The notes beneath the pieces are model-generated. The model was not told where the DNA came from. It saw only the letters and a program-made list of their open reading frames with translations, and ran no database searches. The position numbers and the translations under genes were made by a program. DNA of 31,657 bases from SHLQ01 sp964517125 (GTDB lineage Bacteria; Actinomycetota; Acidimicrobiia; Acidimicrobiales; SHLQ01). The stretch is taken from assembly GCA_964517125.1 (NCBI GenBank), contig CAZFBD010000053.1, positions 1-31,657 on the forward strand. Direction: 5' to 3'. This document shows positions 7,530 through 18,393 of the stretch, piece by piece (within the stretch, counting starts at the first letter, position 1; each line of letters begins with the position of its first letter).

Positions 7530-8710
7530 ATGCCGACATGCTCGAAGCGCTTCAGGCGCTCGCCCGCGAAAAGGGAATCACCGTCGACGCGCTCTTCGCC
7601 GCGTTGGCCGATGCCCTCGAGTCCGCATACAAGCGAATGCCCGACGCCGAGGAATACTGCTGGGTCACCATTGACCCCGAAACCATGGACATCCGCGTCA
7701 TGGCGCAGGAACTCGACGAGGACTACCTTCCCATCGGCGAAGAGTACGACGTCACCCCCGACGACTTCGGCCGTATCGCTGCTCAGACCGCACGCCAGGT
7801 CATGACCCAGCGCATCCGTGAAGCCGAGCGCGAGCTCAAGTACGAAGAGTACGCCGGCCGCGAAGGCGACATCGTCACGGGCATGATCCAGCAGACCGAC
7901 GCTCGCTACACCCTTCTCGACCTCGGTCGGGTCGAGGCGCTGCTTCCGCAGTCCGAACAGGTCATGTTCGAGCGCCCCGAGCCCAATGCCCGACTCAAGG
8001 CGTACATCGTCGAGGTCCGCAAGACGGCCAAGGGCCCACAGATCGTGGTGTCCCGCACCCATCCCGGCCTCGTCAAGCGTCTGTTCGAACTCGAAGTTCC
8101 CGAGATCGCCGACGGCATCGTCGAAATCAAAGCCTGCGCCCGCGAACCAGGGCACCGCACCAAGATCGCTGTCCAGTCGCACGACCAGAACGTCGACCCC
8201 GTCGGCGCCTGCGTTGGCGCCCGTGGCGCCCGAGTGCGCCAGATCGTCACCGAGCTTCGCGGCGAGAAGATCGACATCGTCCCCTTCTCCGAGGACCTGC
8301 CCGACTTCGTCATGAAGGCGCTGTCGCCGGCAAAGGTCAAGGAAGTCCGCATCATCGAGGAAACCGGCACCGCCGAGGTCATCGTTCCCGACTTCCAGCT
8401 GTCGCTCGCCATTGGCAAGGAGGGGCAGAACGCCCGCCTTGCCGCCCGCCTCACCGGCTGGCGCGTTGACATCAAGAGCGAGACGCAGCTGGCCCAGGAA
8501 GAGGCCTACGGCGACGTCGAGTGGGCCGAAGGCGAGTGGGTCGTTGACCCCGAGAGCGGCGAACAGGTTTGGAAGCCCGCCGACGGCGGCGAAGCCCTCT
8601 CGGCGGAAGAATGGTCCGAGGGCGCCGACACCGAGGAAGCTCTGGCCGAAGCCGATGCAGGCGACGAAGCCGCATCCGCAGCGGCAGATGGCGCTTCTGA
8701 AGAGGAATAA
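7526..8710 (+). CDS. nusA: Transcription elongation/termination factor NusA
   Basis: NusA binds RNA polymerase and nascent RNA and modulates pausing, termination and antitermination. The 394 residues comprise an N-terminal polymerase-binding domain (about 1-105), an S1 domain (about 110-180, with GDIVTGMI), KH1 (about 205-265, with GARG loop) and KH2 (about 275-345, with IGKEGQNARLAARLTGW). An acidic tail of about 50 residues, rich in E, A and D, follows. Start ATG 7526 has AGAAGGAG about ten bases upstream and overlaps the rimP stop. The longer open frame beginning at 7460 lies inside rimP and is not needed. Since NusA enhances intrinsic termination, the leader hairpin upstream of rimP is a plausible feedback site. 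Confidence 0.97.
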   Translation: MNADMLEALQALAREKGITVDALFAALADALESAYKRMPDAEEYCWVTIDPETMDIRVMAQELDEDYLPIGEEYDVTPDDFGRIAAQTARQVMTQRIREAERELKYEEYAGREGDIVTGMIQQTDARYTLLDLGRVEALLPQSEQVMFERPEPNARLKAYIVEVRKTAKGPQIVVSRTHPGLVKRLFELEVPEIADGIVEIKACAREPGHRTKIAVQSHDQNVDPVGACVGARGARVRQIVTELRGEKIDIVPFSEDLPDFVMKALSPAKVKEVRIIEETGTAEVIVPDFQLSLAIGKEGQNARLAARLTGWRVDIKSETQLAQEEAYGDVEWAEGEWVVDPESGEQVWKPADGGEALSAEEWSEGADTEEALAEADAGDEAASAAADGASEEE

Positions 8711-8842
8711 GCCTAGGCTGGGGTTCGCCGCTCGTGGCCATGGCCGCGCACTTCGTACCTCGCGCACCGAACCACACAACTCCGCGGCACGACATCCCGC
8801 AAGAATTCACCCCGTAAGAACTCAAGGACTGACGAAAACAAA
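8711..8842 (+). other. nusA-infB spacer without ylxR
   Basis: In many Gram-positive bacteria the small RNA-binding protein gene ylxR (DUF448) lies here. All three forward frames of these 132 bases lack its cysteine/arginine signature. The only ATG-initiated frame is a 25-codon stretch near 8740 with no ribosome binding site. I see a GCCTAGGC palindrome and GGCCATGGCC but no clear promoter or terminator. Confidence 0.6.
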
Positions 8843-11674
<2,832 letters not shown>

Positions 11675-11688
11675 TCGGGGCTGCCGCC

Positions 11689-11985
11689 ATGCATGTGCTG
11701 GCCCTCGACATGCAACTGCGTCTTCCGGCGCACGTTGATTCACTCAAGGCGAAGCGCTCGGTGATCCGTCCGATCACCGAGCGTCTTCCCAACAAGTTCG
11801 GCGTTGCTGTTGCCGAGGTCGACGATCAGGACGAACACCGGTTCAGCCGCATCGCCATCGTCGCCGTTTCGGGTTCTGCCCGCCAGACCACCGACATCAT
11901 CGACGAGGCCGAGCGCTTCGTCTGGAGCCGACCCGAACTCGAAATCGTGTCGGCCGACCGAACCTGGATGGAGGTCGACCGATGA
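11689..11985 (+). CDS. ylxP: YlxP-like DUF503 protein
   Basis: A 98-residue protein of the DUF503 family, found between infB and rbfA in many Gram-positive bacteria. The family signature is visible in LPAHVDSLKAKRSVIRPI near residues 11-28 and in the later VSADRTW. Its biochemical role is not established; a link to ribosome maturation has been suggested from context. ATG 11689 is 14 bases after the infB stop. Its stop overlaps the rbfA start (ATGA), so it is translationally coupled. Codons upstream of 11689 in the same frame lie inside infB. Confidence 0.9.
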   Translation: MHVLALDMQLRLPAHVDSLKAKRSVIRPITERLPNKFGVAVAEVDDQDEHRFSRIAIVAVSGSARQTTDIIDEAERFVWSRPELEIVSADRTWMEVDR

Positions 11986-12374
11986 GCTCTCGTCGTCGAC
12001 ACGTACAAAAGCGCGACCCCGGAGCACAGCGAAGCTCCCGTCTCAACGAACTGCTCCGCGAGATCATCGCCGAGGAGCTCGGGCACATCGACGACGAGCG
12101 GCTGGAGTGGGTCAGCGTGACCCACGTGAAGACCGACCGCAGCCTGGATCAAGCCATCGTCACCTTCACCGCAGCGCTTGGGTCGCCCGAGGAAGAGGAC
12201 GAACTCGTCTCGGTGCTCGAAGAGCACCGCAAGCGCCTGCAGGCCGCCATTGGCCGACAGGCCCGGCTGCGGCGCACACCGCCGCTGTCCTTCCAGCCCG
12301 ACCATCAGCTTCGGGCCGCCGGACGAATCGAAGAAATCCTGCGGGACGATCGGGACGATGGCCCAGAAGCGTGA
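11982..12374 (+). CDS. rbfA: 30S ribosome-binding factor RbfA
   Basis: RbfA binds the 30S subunit during late maturation of 16S rRNA and is important at low temperature. The 130-residue sequence has the KH-like fold: R-rich N-terminus, SSRLNELLREIIAEEL helix at about 18-33, the beta segment WVSVTHVKTDRSLDQAIVTF and the C-terminal helix with PPLSFQPDHQL. The start overlaps the ylxP stop by ATGA, and the 3' end overlaps truB by 17 bases. The last nine residues are acidic. Confidence 0.93.
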   Translation: MSSRRRHVQKRDPGAQRSSRLNELLREIIAEELGHIDDERLEWVSVTHVKTDRSLDQAIVTFTAALGSPEEEDELVSVLEEHRKRLQAAIGRQARLRRTPPLSFQPDHQLRAAGRIEEILRDDRDDGPEA

Positions 12375-13278
12375 CGCCGGGCCGACCGGCTTCGCCATCG
12401 TCGACAAGGAGCCGGGCTGGACGTCTCACGACGTGGTCGCGAAGGCCCGCGGCCTGCTGAAGACGCGCAAGATCGGACATTCGGGGACCCTCGATCCCGA
12501 TGCAACGGGAGTGTTGCTGTTGGGCGTTGGCAAGGCCACCCGGATTCTGCGCTTCCTCGATGGCGCCACGAAGTCGTACACCGGTGAGATCGTGTTCGGT
12601 ACCGAGACCGCATCGCTCGATTCGTCGGGCGACGTCACGGCAACCCACGACATGGGTCCAATCGACCTCGGTGCAGCCGTCGAAGCTGCCACCACACTCA
12701 CCGGTGACATTCTGCAGATTCCCCCGATGGTCTCGGCCAAGAAGGTCGACGGCAAACGTCTTCACGAGCTCGCCCGCGACGGCATCGTGATCGAACGCGA
12801 ACCAGCGGCAGTCAGCGTGTACCGGTTCGATCTGGAAGCAACCGACGATCCCATGGTCCTTCGATGCACCGTGGACTGTTCGGCTGGCACCTACATCCGT
12901 TCGCTCGCCGCCGATCTGGGCACAGCGTTGGGCGGGGGAGCGCACCTGCGCAATCTGCGCCGGACCGCCATTGGATCGTTCGGCGTCGACGCAGCAACCG
13001 CCCTGGAAGAGGTGACACTCCTGCCCGCTGCCGAAGCGATGCGGGACCTGGACCCGGTCACGGTTCCCGACGATGTGGCCGTCGATGTGTCGTTCGGACG
13101 CATCCTTCCCGTGGACCTGCTTGGGGGCTCGCGTTCGGGGCCGTACCCTGTGCTCGACGAGTCCGGCCTACTGCTTGCGATCTACGAGACGCACAAGGCC
13201 GGAACCGCAAAGCCCTCCGTCGTGCTCGTTGAGCCGATCAAACCCGCCGAGCCACCTGCCCCAGAGGTTTCCTCGTGA
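12358..13278 (+). CDS. truB: tRNA pseudouridine(55) synthase TruB
   Basis: TruB isomerises uridine 55 in the T-loop of tRNAs. The 306 residues contain the catalytic motif HSGTLDPDATG with the aspartate at D46, the KSYTGEIVFG segment near 79, and QIPPMVSAKKVDGKRLHELAR near 122. Start ATG 12358 lies inside the end of rbfA. The frame stays open further upstream but only as a shadow of rbfA. The C-terminal 40 residues end in a proline-rich stretch (KPAEPPAPEVSS). The stop overlaps ribF (GTGA), so the operon is tightly coupled. Confidence 0.95.
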   Translation: MAQKRDAGPTGFAIVDKEPGWTSHDVVAKARGLLKTRKIGHSGTLDPDATGVLLLGVGKATRILRFLDGATKSYTGEIVFGTETASLDSSGDVTATHDMGPIDLGAAVEAATTLTGDILQIPPMVSAKKVDGKRLHELARDGIVIEREPAAVSVYRFDLEATDDPMVLRCTVDCSAGTYIRSLAADLGTALGGGAHLRNLRRTAIGSFGVDAATALEEVTLLPAAEAMRDLDPVTVPDDVAVDVSFGRILPVDLLGGSRSGPYPVLDESGLLLAIYETHKAGTAKPSVVLVEPIKPAEPPAPEVSS

Positions 13279-14213
13279 AGATCATCCGAGACTCCGACTC
13301 CGACACCGTCGACGCGACCGTCCTCACCACGGGTGCCTTCGATGGCGTACACGTCGGCCACCAGACAGTCATCCGCGAGGTGCAGCGTCGGGCCGCCGAA
13401 CAAGGCGTGGCATCGGCCGTTGTCACGTTCGACACCCATCCGGCACTCGTGGTCCGCCCCGAGAGCGCACCAAAGCTCCTGACCCGGCTGCCACGAAAGC
13501 TGGAGTTGCTCGAAGAGCTGGGCGTCGATGTTGTCTATGTGATCGAGTTCGACGAGAACCGTGCGGCCACCACGGCGGCAGAGTTCGTGCAGCAGGTCTT
13601 CGTGGACCGGTTGCATGCCAGGGAGATCCTCGTTGGCAGCGACTTCCACTTCGGCAAGGGTCGTGAAGGAACGGTTGCGTTCCTGGCCGAAGCCGGCGCC
13701 AACCTCGGATTCACCGTGGAGGGCCTCGAGCTCATCCGACACGAGGACGACGCCACCGAACCCGTTTCCTCCACCGCAATTCGTCGTGCACTCATCGGCG
13801 GCGAAGTCGAGCAGGCGATGGCCATGCTCGGTCGACCGTTCGAGATCTGGGGCGAGGTTGTGCAGGGCGACCAGCGTGGCCGGACCATCGGCTTCCCAAC
13901 GGCCAACGTGGTGCTGCCCGAAGAAATGGCCCGTCCGGCGAACGGTGTCTACGCATGCACCCACGTGCTGCCCGACGGCACCGTTGCGCCGGCTGCCGTG
14001 AACGTGGGTGTTCGGCCAACGTTCTACGAGAACGCAGATGCAGCGGTGCTGGAAGCCCACGTCTTGGACTTCGAAGGCGACCTCTACGGCAGCCGGGCTC
14101 GCGTCCAGTTTCATCACTTCCTCCGCAGCGAACGCCGGTTCAACGGCATCGACGAGCTCAAGGAACAGCTCGACACGGACATCGCCGACGCACGCCGTCT
14201 TCTGACCAGCTGA
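13275..14213 (+). CDS. ribF: Bifunctional riboflavin kinase/FAD synthetase
   Basis: RibF phosphorylates riboflavin to FMN and adenylylates FMN to FAD. The N-terminal nucleotidyltransferase domain has GAFDGVHVGHQ at 20-30 (HxGH at 26-29), the LVGSDFHFG block near 117 and SSTAIRRAL near 173. The C-terminal flavokinase domain has GRTIGFPTAN near 205 and NVGVRPTF near 243. Length is 312 residues, normal for the family. The start GTG 13275 overlaps the truB stop. The stop overlaps the next gene as TGATG, which links the housekeeping block to the glycosyltransferase downstream. Confidence 0.96.
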   Translation: MKIIRDSDSDTVDATVLTTGAFDGVHVGHQTVIREVQRRAAEQGVASAVVTFDTHPALVVRPESAPKLLTRLPRKLELLEELGVDVVYVIEFDENRAATTAAEFVQQVFVDRLHAREILVGSDFHFGKGREGTVAFLAEAGANLGFTVEGLELIRHEDDATEPVSSTAIRRALIGGEVEQAMAMLGRPFEIWGEVVQGDQRGRTIGFPTANVVLPEEMARPANGVYACTHVLPDGTVAPAAVNVGVRPTFYENADAAVLEAHVLDFEGDLYGSRARVQFHHFLRSERRFNGIDELKEQLDTDIADARRLLTS

Positions 14214-15643
14214 TGGCGCCCGCCCCACGCAGTCCGATCCCCGGGGGTTGGCTGGCCGTTGGGCTCTGTACGGTCGGATACGTCGGACTGTTTGCCACTG
14301 ACCTGCGCTCGGGCACACTTCGCGACGACGCTGTCACGACGACCATTGTCTGGTTCCTTGTCGCCTTTGCCGGCTTCCTTGGGGCGGTCTGGTGGAACGA
14401 ACGACACGGCTTCTCGTGGCGGTGGATCTGGCTCGCTGCGATCCTGTTCCGCGTGCTTCTGCTCGCCACCGAGCCGACGCTCAGCGATGACGTCTACCGC
14501 TACCTGTGGGAAGGGCATCTGCTGTCAGAAGGCGTGAGCCCGTGGGAGTACGCCATCAACGATCCGGCCCTCGACGCCAGAGAGATCGACGCCCGTGGGC
14601 TGGCCAACAATCCGGGATTGAGTTCGCCGTACCTGCCGACAGCCCATGCGGTGTTCGGCGCTGCCGCCCTCGTTGCGCCGTCCGTGCCACTCACGATGCA
14701 GGTGGTCATGGTGGGGGCCGAGTTGGCTGCGGCGGTGCTGCTCGCTTCGCTGCTGACAGCTGTTGGCGCCGATCGCAGGCGGATCCTGCTCTGGCTGTGG
14801 AACCCGCTGGTGGTGCTCGAAGTTGCACATGGCGCCCATCTGGATGCGGTCATGTTGCTGTTGACGGCCGCTGCGCTCGTCGCCACCTTCCATCCGAGGG
14901 CGCACAACCATCCGGCAGCGGGATGGGCGGCGCCAGTATTGCTTGCGCTGGCGACGCTGACCCGCCCACTCCCGGCGCTGGTGGCGCTGGTGCTGTTCTG
15001 GACGTGGTCGTGGCGGCAGCGAATCACCTTCGCCGCTGTGGCGGGCGGGATCGTCGGACTCGCGGGTGCCTGGACCGGGCTCGGGCTGTTCGGCCCGTCG
15101 GGTGGCACCGGCGTGTTCGGCTCTGCACGCGTCTACAGCGAGACCTTCCGGTTCAACTCCGCCATCTACCAAACCCTGGAGTGGTGGGTGGGCAGCCAGG
15201 GGCTGGACAGCGAGGGCTGGAACGAGCCGATGGCCCTGACCCGGCTGATCATCGGCGCTCTGGTGTTGGCTGCACTCGGTTGGGCGTTCCTCGCCGCACG
15301 CGGGCGGCATGAACCGCTCGACGTCCTGCGGTGGTGTGTGGTGCCCCTTGCCGTGTACGCCGTGCTCACCCCCGTGTTGCACCCCTGGTACATCCTGCTG
15401 CTCATCGCTTTGCTGCTGTTTGTAGCGCCGGTCGGCGAAGAATCGTCGATGCGATGGTTGCTGCTGGCGCCGTGGGTCTGGCTCGCCGGCGCCCTCATCC
15501 TGTCGTACCTGACCTACGAGGACCCGTTCAACCATGCGGAACGGCTGTGGGTCCGCCGCATGATCTGGTGGCCAACCCTGGGCCTGTTGGCTGCGGTGCT
15601 CCTGTTCCAACCATCGGAACGAGTACGAAACTCCGGCCGGTGA
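14213..15643 (+). CDS. Polytopic GT-C-like glycosyltransferase
   Basis: A 476-residue integral membrane protein with about a dozen hydrophobic segments. The first non-membrane loop carries SDDVYRYLWEG at 91-101 followed by GVSPWEYA. This acidic-pair motif is typical of GT-C transferases that use polyprenyl-phosphate sugars, such as mycobacterial mannosyltransferases of the MptA/MptB kind and GT87/DUF2029 relatives. The expected role is adding a hexose to a lipid or polysaccharide on the outer face of the membrane; donor and acceptor are unknown. Later features include LWNPLVVLEVAHGAHLDA and LHPWYILLLIALLL. ATG 14213 overlaps the ribF stop. Translation further upstream in this frame is a ribF shadow. 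The end carries an inverted repeat at 15633-15650. Confidence 0.85.
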   Translation: MAPAPRSPIPGGWLAVGLCTVGYVGLFATDLRSGTLRDDAVTTTIVWFLVAFAGFLGAVWWNERHGFSWRWIWLAAILFRVLLLATEPTLSDDVYRYLWEGHLLSEGVSPWEYAINDPALDAREIDARGLANNPGLSSPYLPTAHAVFGAAALVAPSVPLTMQVVMVGAELAAAVLLASLLTAVGADRRRILLWLWNPLVVLEVAHGAHLDAVMLLLTAAALVATFHPRAHNHPAAGWAAPVLLALATLTRPLPALVALVLFWTWSWRQRITFAAVAGGIVGLAGAWTGLGLFGPSGGTGVFGSARVYSETFRFNSAIYQTLEWWVGSQGLDSEGWNEPMALTRLIIGALVLAALGWAFLAARGRHEPLDVLRWCVVPLAVYAVLTPVLHPWYILLLIALLLFVAPVGEESSMRWLLLAPWVWLAGALILSYLTYEDPFNHAERLWVRRMIWWPTLGLLAAVLLFQPSERVRNSGR

Positions 15644-15650
15644 CGGCCGG
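15633..15650 (+). terminator. Weak hairpin at the end of the GT-C gene
   Basis: CCGGCC (15633-15638), a six-base loop holding the stop codon, and GGCCGG (15645-15650) form a 6 bp stem followed by TTCATCC. No T-run is present. It lies just before the candidate promoter of the radical SAM gene and may mark a transcript boundary. Confidence 0.3.
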
Positions 15651-15670
15651 TTCATCCGATCGGCTCCAAC

Positions 15671-15682
15671 TACGCTGCTGAC
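15671..15682 (+). promoter_or_regulatory. Candidate -10 box for a leaderless radical SAM transcript
   Basis: TACGCT at 15671-15676 is followed by six bases and the GTG start at 15683, the same geometry as at dxr and ispG. No Shine-Dalgarno lies between. No persuasive -35 is seen. Confidence 0.42.
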
Positions 15683-16579
15683 GTGGCCTCGCTCCTGCTC
15701 GCTCACCCATTGTTCCTGGCGCAAAGCCCGGACGAACAGGAAGCATCGAGCCCGTACTTTCCGCTTGGTCTGCTCTATCTCGCCGCATGGGTTCGCAACG
15801 CCGGCCACGATGTGGCCATCTTCGACGGGACCTTTGAGCCCGGCCCGGCATCGTTCGCCGCAGCCCTCGACGAGCATCGCCCCGACATCGTGGGCGTGTC
15901 TGCACTGCTGCCTACGCGGGACAGTGCCCTCGAACTGGCCGGCATGGCCAGCGCCCACGGTGCGGTTGTCGTGCTCGGCGGACCGGATCCAACGGCCACC
16001 CCGGCTGCCTACCTCGCCGACGAGTCGGTCGATGTGGTGGTGCATCACGAAGGCGAACAGACGATCACCCGCCTGCTGGAGCTGTTTGACGCCGGCGAAC
16101 TCGATGGAGCCGCACTGTCCACCGAGCCTGGAATCGCGTGGCGACAGGACGGCCGGGCCATCGTGAACGAACCCCGGCCCCCGATCGACAACCTGGACGA
16201 GCTGCCCATGCCGGCACGCGACCTGGTGGACATGGACCGCTATCTGCAGACCTGGCAGGACCAGAACGGCTATACGTCCATGACGATCGCCACGACACGC
16301 GGGTGCCCGTACAACTGCAGCTGGTGCGTCGACGCCGTGCATGGCAACGGATTCCGGCAACGATCGCCCGAGAGCGTCGCCGCCGAAATGGCCAGTCTCA
16401 AGGCGAACTTCGACATCTCTCGCCTCCGGATGGTCGACGATGTGGACGGCATCGAACGCGAATGGTTCGACGATTGGGCTGCGGCCGCTCAGGTCACCGA
16501 TGCGGTCATTCCGTTCGAGGCGCTCAACGACCTCGAGCGGCAGGACATCCCGCTGCTCGATGTGCGCGACAGCCTTTGA
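15683..16579 (+). CDS. Short cobalamin-binding radical SAM protein
   Basis: The 298 residues split into a B12-binding-type Rossmann domain (about 1-130: YFPLGLLYLAAWVRNAG, later VVLGGPDPTATP) and the start of a radical SAM domain. The cluster motif CPYNCSWC (C208, C212, C215) follows TIATTRG, then FRQRSPESVAAEM near 225. The histidine of the DxHxxG cobalamin motif is absent, as in many members of this class. Only about 85 residues follow the cluster motif; a radical SAM barrel normally needs about 200. The end LLDVRDSL is not followed by a continuing frame, so this is a truncated or naturally compact member. Related proteins modify lipids, hopanoids, tetrapyrroles or natural products by methyl transfer or cyclisation; the substrate here is unknown. 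It may form a unit with the methyltransferase downstream. Confidence 0.8.
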   Translation: MASLLLAHPLFLAQSPDEQEASSPYFPLGLLYLAAWVRNAGHDVAIFDGTFEPGPASFAAALDEHRPDIVGVSALLPTRDSALELAGMASAHGAVVVLGGPDPTATPAAYLADESVDVVVHHEGEQTITRLLELFDAGELDGAALSTEPGIAWRQDGRAIVNEPRPPIDNLDELPMPARDLVDMDRYLQTWQDQNGYTSMTIATTRGCPYNCSWCVDAVHGNGFRQRSPESVAAEMASLKANFDISRLRMVDDVDGIEREWFDDWAAAAQVTDAVIPFEALNDLERQDIPLLDVRDSL

Positions 16580-16647
16580 CAGAAGCGGAACGTATTCCTC
16601 CCCACCGTGAGCGGGGATCTGCATGCACCACCCGCCGAGCCCGGCCA

Positions 16648-17355
16648 ATGAACAACACCTTCTTCAATGAGGGCTCACCGTGGCTCAGCCATCCGTTGCT
16701 CACCGACGAGCGAACGCAAGCCGAGATTGACCTGGTGCTTGGCTGGTGCCCCGATGCGACCTCGGCGCTGGATCTGGGCTGCGGTTTCGGCCGCCACAGC
16801 ATCGAACTCGCCCGCCGCGGCCTGAGCGTACGAGCGGTCGATGCCTCGGATGTGATGATTGCCGAGGCGCGTTCGCAGGCCGGGGCGGCGAGCGTCGACA
16901 TCGACTTCGCCGTTGGCCGAGCAGAATCGCTCGGCACTGGTGCGCCCGTGGACCTTGCGCTGTTGCTCTTCACGACGCTCGGGCAGGACCCGATGGACGG
17001 AACCGACCCGATCACCGCATCGGCGCAGATGCTCGCTGCTGCCCATGCGAACCTGCGGCCCGGCGGGCTGCTGGTTGTGGAGGTGCCCGAACGGTCACGC
17101 CTCGCCGACTCGCTCGTCGCATCGGAGCAGCTCGGGCCGACATCGGTCACCCGATCGCTCGATCCCGCCACCGGGCGTGTGACTGAGCAGTTCGTGGGGC
17201 CTCACCACACCCACGATCTGGGGTACGTGGTCTTCAGCACCGCAGAACTGGCGGACCTGGTCCGTTCGGCCGGCTTCGATGTCGTCGACCACCTGGACAC
17301 GGCCCTCGTTTCGCCCCCGCCCACCTTCCAAACCATCGTGGCCCGACGCCCATGA
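16648..17355 (+). CDS. Class I SAM-dependent methyltransferase
   Basis: A 235-residue Rossmann-fold methyltransferase. The SAM-binding glycine motif LDLGCGFGRHS is at 41-51, the acidic end of strand 2 is VDAS near 63, and a late motif LRPGGLLVVEVPE is near 135. The C-terminal part has a VVFSTAELADLVRSAGF segment, common in small-molecule methyltransferases with a lid. The acceptor is unknown. ATG 16648 is chosen because the N-terminal helix leads straight into the fold. The frame is open far upstream, but that part lies inside the radical SAM gene. The gap to that gene is 68 bp; the stop overlaps the next gene as ATGA. Confidence 0.85.
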   Translation: MNNTFFNEGSPWLSHPLLTDERTQAEIDLVLGWCPDATSALDLGCGFGRHSIELARRGLSVRAVDASDVMIAEARSQAGAASVDIDFAVGRAESLGTGAPVDLALLLFTTLGQDPMDGTDPITASAQMLAAAHANLRPGGLLVVEVPERSRLADSLVASEQLGPTSVTRSLDPATGRVTEQFVGPHHTHDLGYVVFSTAELADLVRSAGFDVVDHLDTALVSPPPTFQTIVARRP

Positions 17356-17882
17356 ATCTGCTGCGTCTGCGCCCCGAACATCCGCCGCGATGGCCCCTGG
17401 CTCTGGCCCGAATGCTCATGGGCCTGCTGTGGCTCGGCTCACTTCGCTGGAAGCTCCCGCCCGACTTCGAATCCTCAAATGAGACGAGCCTGCGGGAGTG
17501 GTTGGAACTGGAAGTCGAGCACCCCTTCCTTGGGCCGTACGGCCGGTTCATCGAGTCGGTCGTTCTCCCGAACTTCACCCTCTTTGCCTGGTTGGTCTTC
17601 CTGGCGGAGCTTGCGGTTGGTCTGTCCCTGCTCGTCGGTGCATGGACGGAGATTGCGGCATTCGTCGGACTGCTGATGTCGGTCAACCTGAGCATCGGAT
17701 TGCTCGAGGTCCCGGGCGAGTGGCCGTGGTCCTACCTGATGATGGCCATGTGGCACGGCGCGCTGCTGGTGTCGGGCGCAGGAATGTTGTGGGGAATCGA
17801 TGGTTGGCGGAAGGATCGAGCGGTAGTCCCGGTTTCCAAGCCATCGACAACGGAGCCGCCTGGCTCGAAGGGCATGCCATGA
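17352..17882 (+). CDS. DoxX-family membrane protein (first of pair)
   Basis: A 176-residue protein with four predicted membrane helices (about 16-32, 70-96, 100-117, 127-147), the layout of the DoxX/DoxD superfamily. Between helices 1 and 2 is an acidic extracytoplasmic-type loop with LREWLELEVEHPFLGPYGRFIE. Known relatives are the small subunits of thiosulfate:quinone oxidoreductase and general redox-associated membrane proteins; many have no known role. ATG 17352 overlaps the methyltransferase stop, and its own stop overlaps the second DoxX gene (ATGA), so the three are translationally coupled. Confidence 0.8.
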   Translation: MNLLRLRPEHPPRWPLALARMLMGLLWLGSLRWKLPPDFESSNETSLREWLELEVEHPFLGPYGRFIESVVLPNFTLFAWLVFLAELAVGLSLLVGAWTEIAAFVGLLMSVNLSIGLLEVPGEWPWSYLMMAMWHGALLVSGAGMLWGIDGWRKDRAVVPVSKPSTTEPPGSKGMP

Positions 17883-18391
17883 CCGCGACCACCGAAACCG
17901 AACAGACACAGAGCGCCGGACTTGGTCTCGCCATCCTCCGCATCGCGCTCGGGCTCACCGTGCTCGCCACCTGGTGGGGCAACGTCGGCGACGATTTCTA
18001 CACCGCCGACGGGCTGCGCGGATTCTTTGACTGGGCGTTCACCCCAGCCGAAGACGGTGGCAACGGCAGTTCGCTCGGTTTCGTCGAGTCGATCATTGAC
18101 GGAACCGTGCTGCAAGCACCGGGCTTTTTTGGCTTTCTGCAAACCGTCGTGGAGTTCCTCATCGGTCTCGGGCTTCTGATTGGCGGTTTCACCCGCCTGT
18201 TCAGCTTCCTCGGCATCCTGTTCTTCACCGGTCTGTTCCTGACCTACTTCGGTGGTGAGGAGTGGATCTGGACCTACGTGATCCTCATCGCCGGCGCGGT
18301 CGCGGTGTTCCTCGGTTCTGCCGGCCGCACCCTGGGCGTCGATCAGCTCCTGGCCGCACGGGGACGTTCGCCATTCGGGATGCTCTGGTAG
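17879..18391 (+). CDS. DoxX-family membrane protein (second of pair)
   Basis: A 170-residue protein with helices at about 14-34, 84-103, 106-123 and 129-147 and a long loop (35-83) containing the DGLRGFFDWAF segment. It has the same fold class as the gene before it but diverged sequence, so the two could form a heteromer, as DoxD-type subunits do. The start ATG 17879 overlaps the preceding stop. The frame remains open upstream only as a shadow. The next gene starts two bases after its stop. Confidence 0.8.
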   Translation: MTATTETEQTQSAGLGLAILRIALGLTVLATWWGNVGDDFYTADGLRGFFDWAFTPAEDGGNGSSLGFVESIIDGTVLQAPGFFGFLQTVVEFLIGLGLLIGGFTRLFSFLGILFFTGLFLTYFGGEEWIWTYVILIAGAVAVFLGSAGRTLGVDQLLAARGRSPFGMLW

Positions 18392-18393
18392 GA

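Noticed and set aside
8740..8817. A 25-codon frame in the nusA-infB spacer as a small gene
   Set aside because: No ribosome binding site, no recognisable motif, and composition like non-coding spacer.
16138..16647. N-terminal extension of the methyltransferase inside the radical SAM gene
   Set aside because: Out-of-frame shadow with no similarity to a domain.
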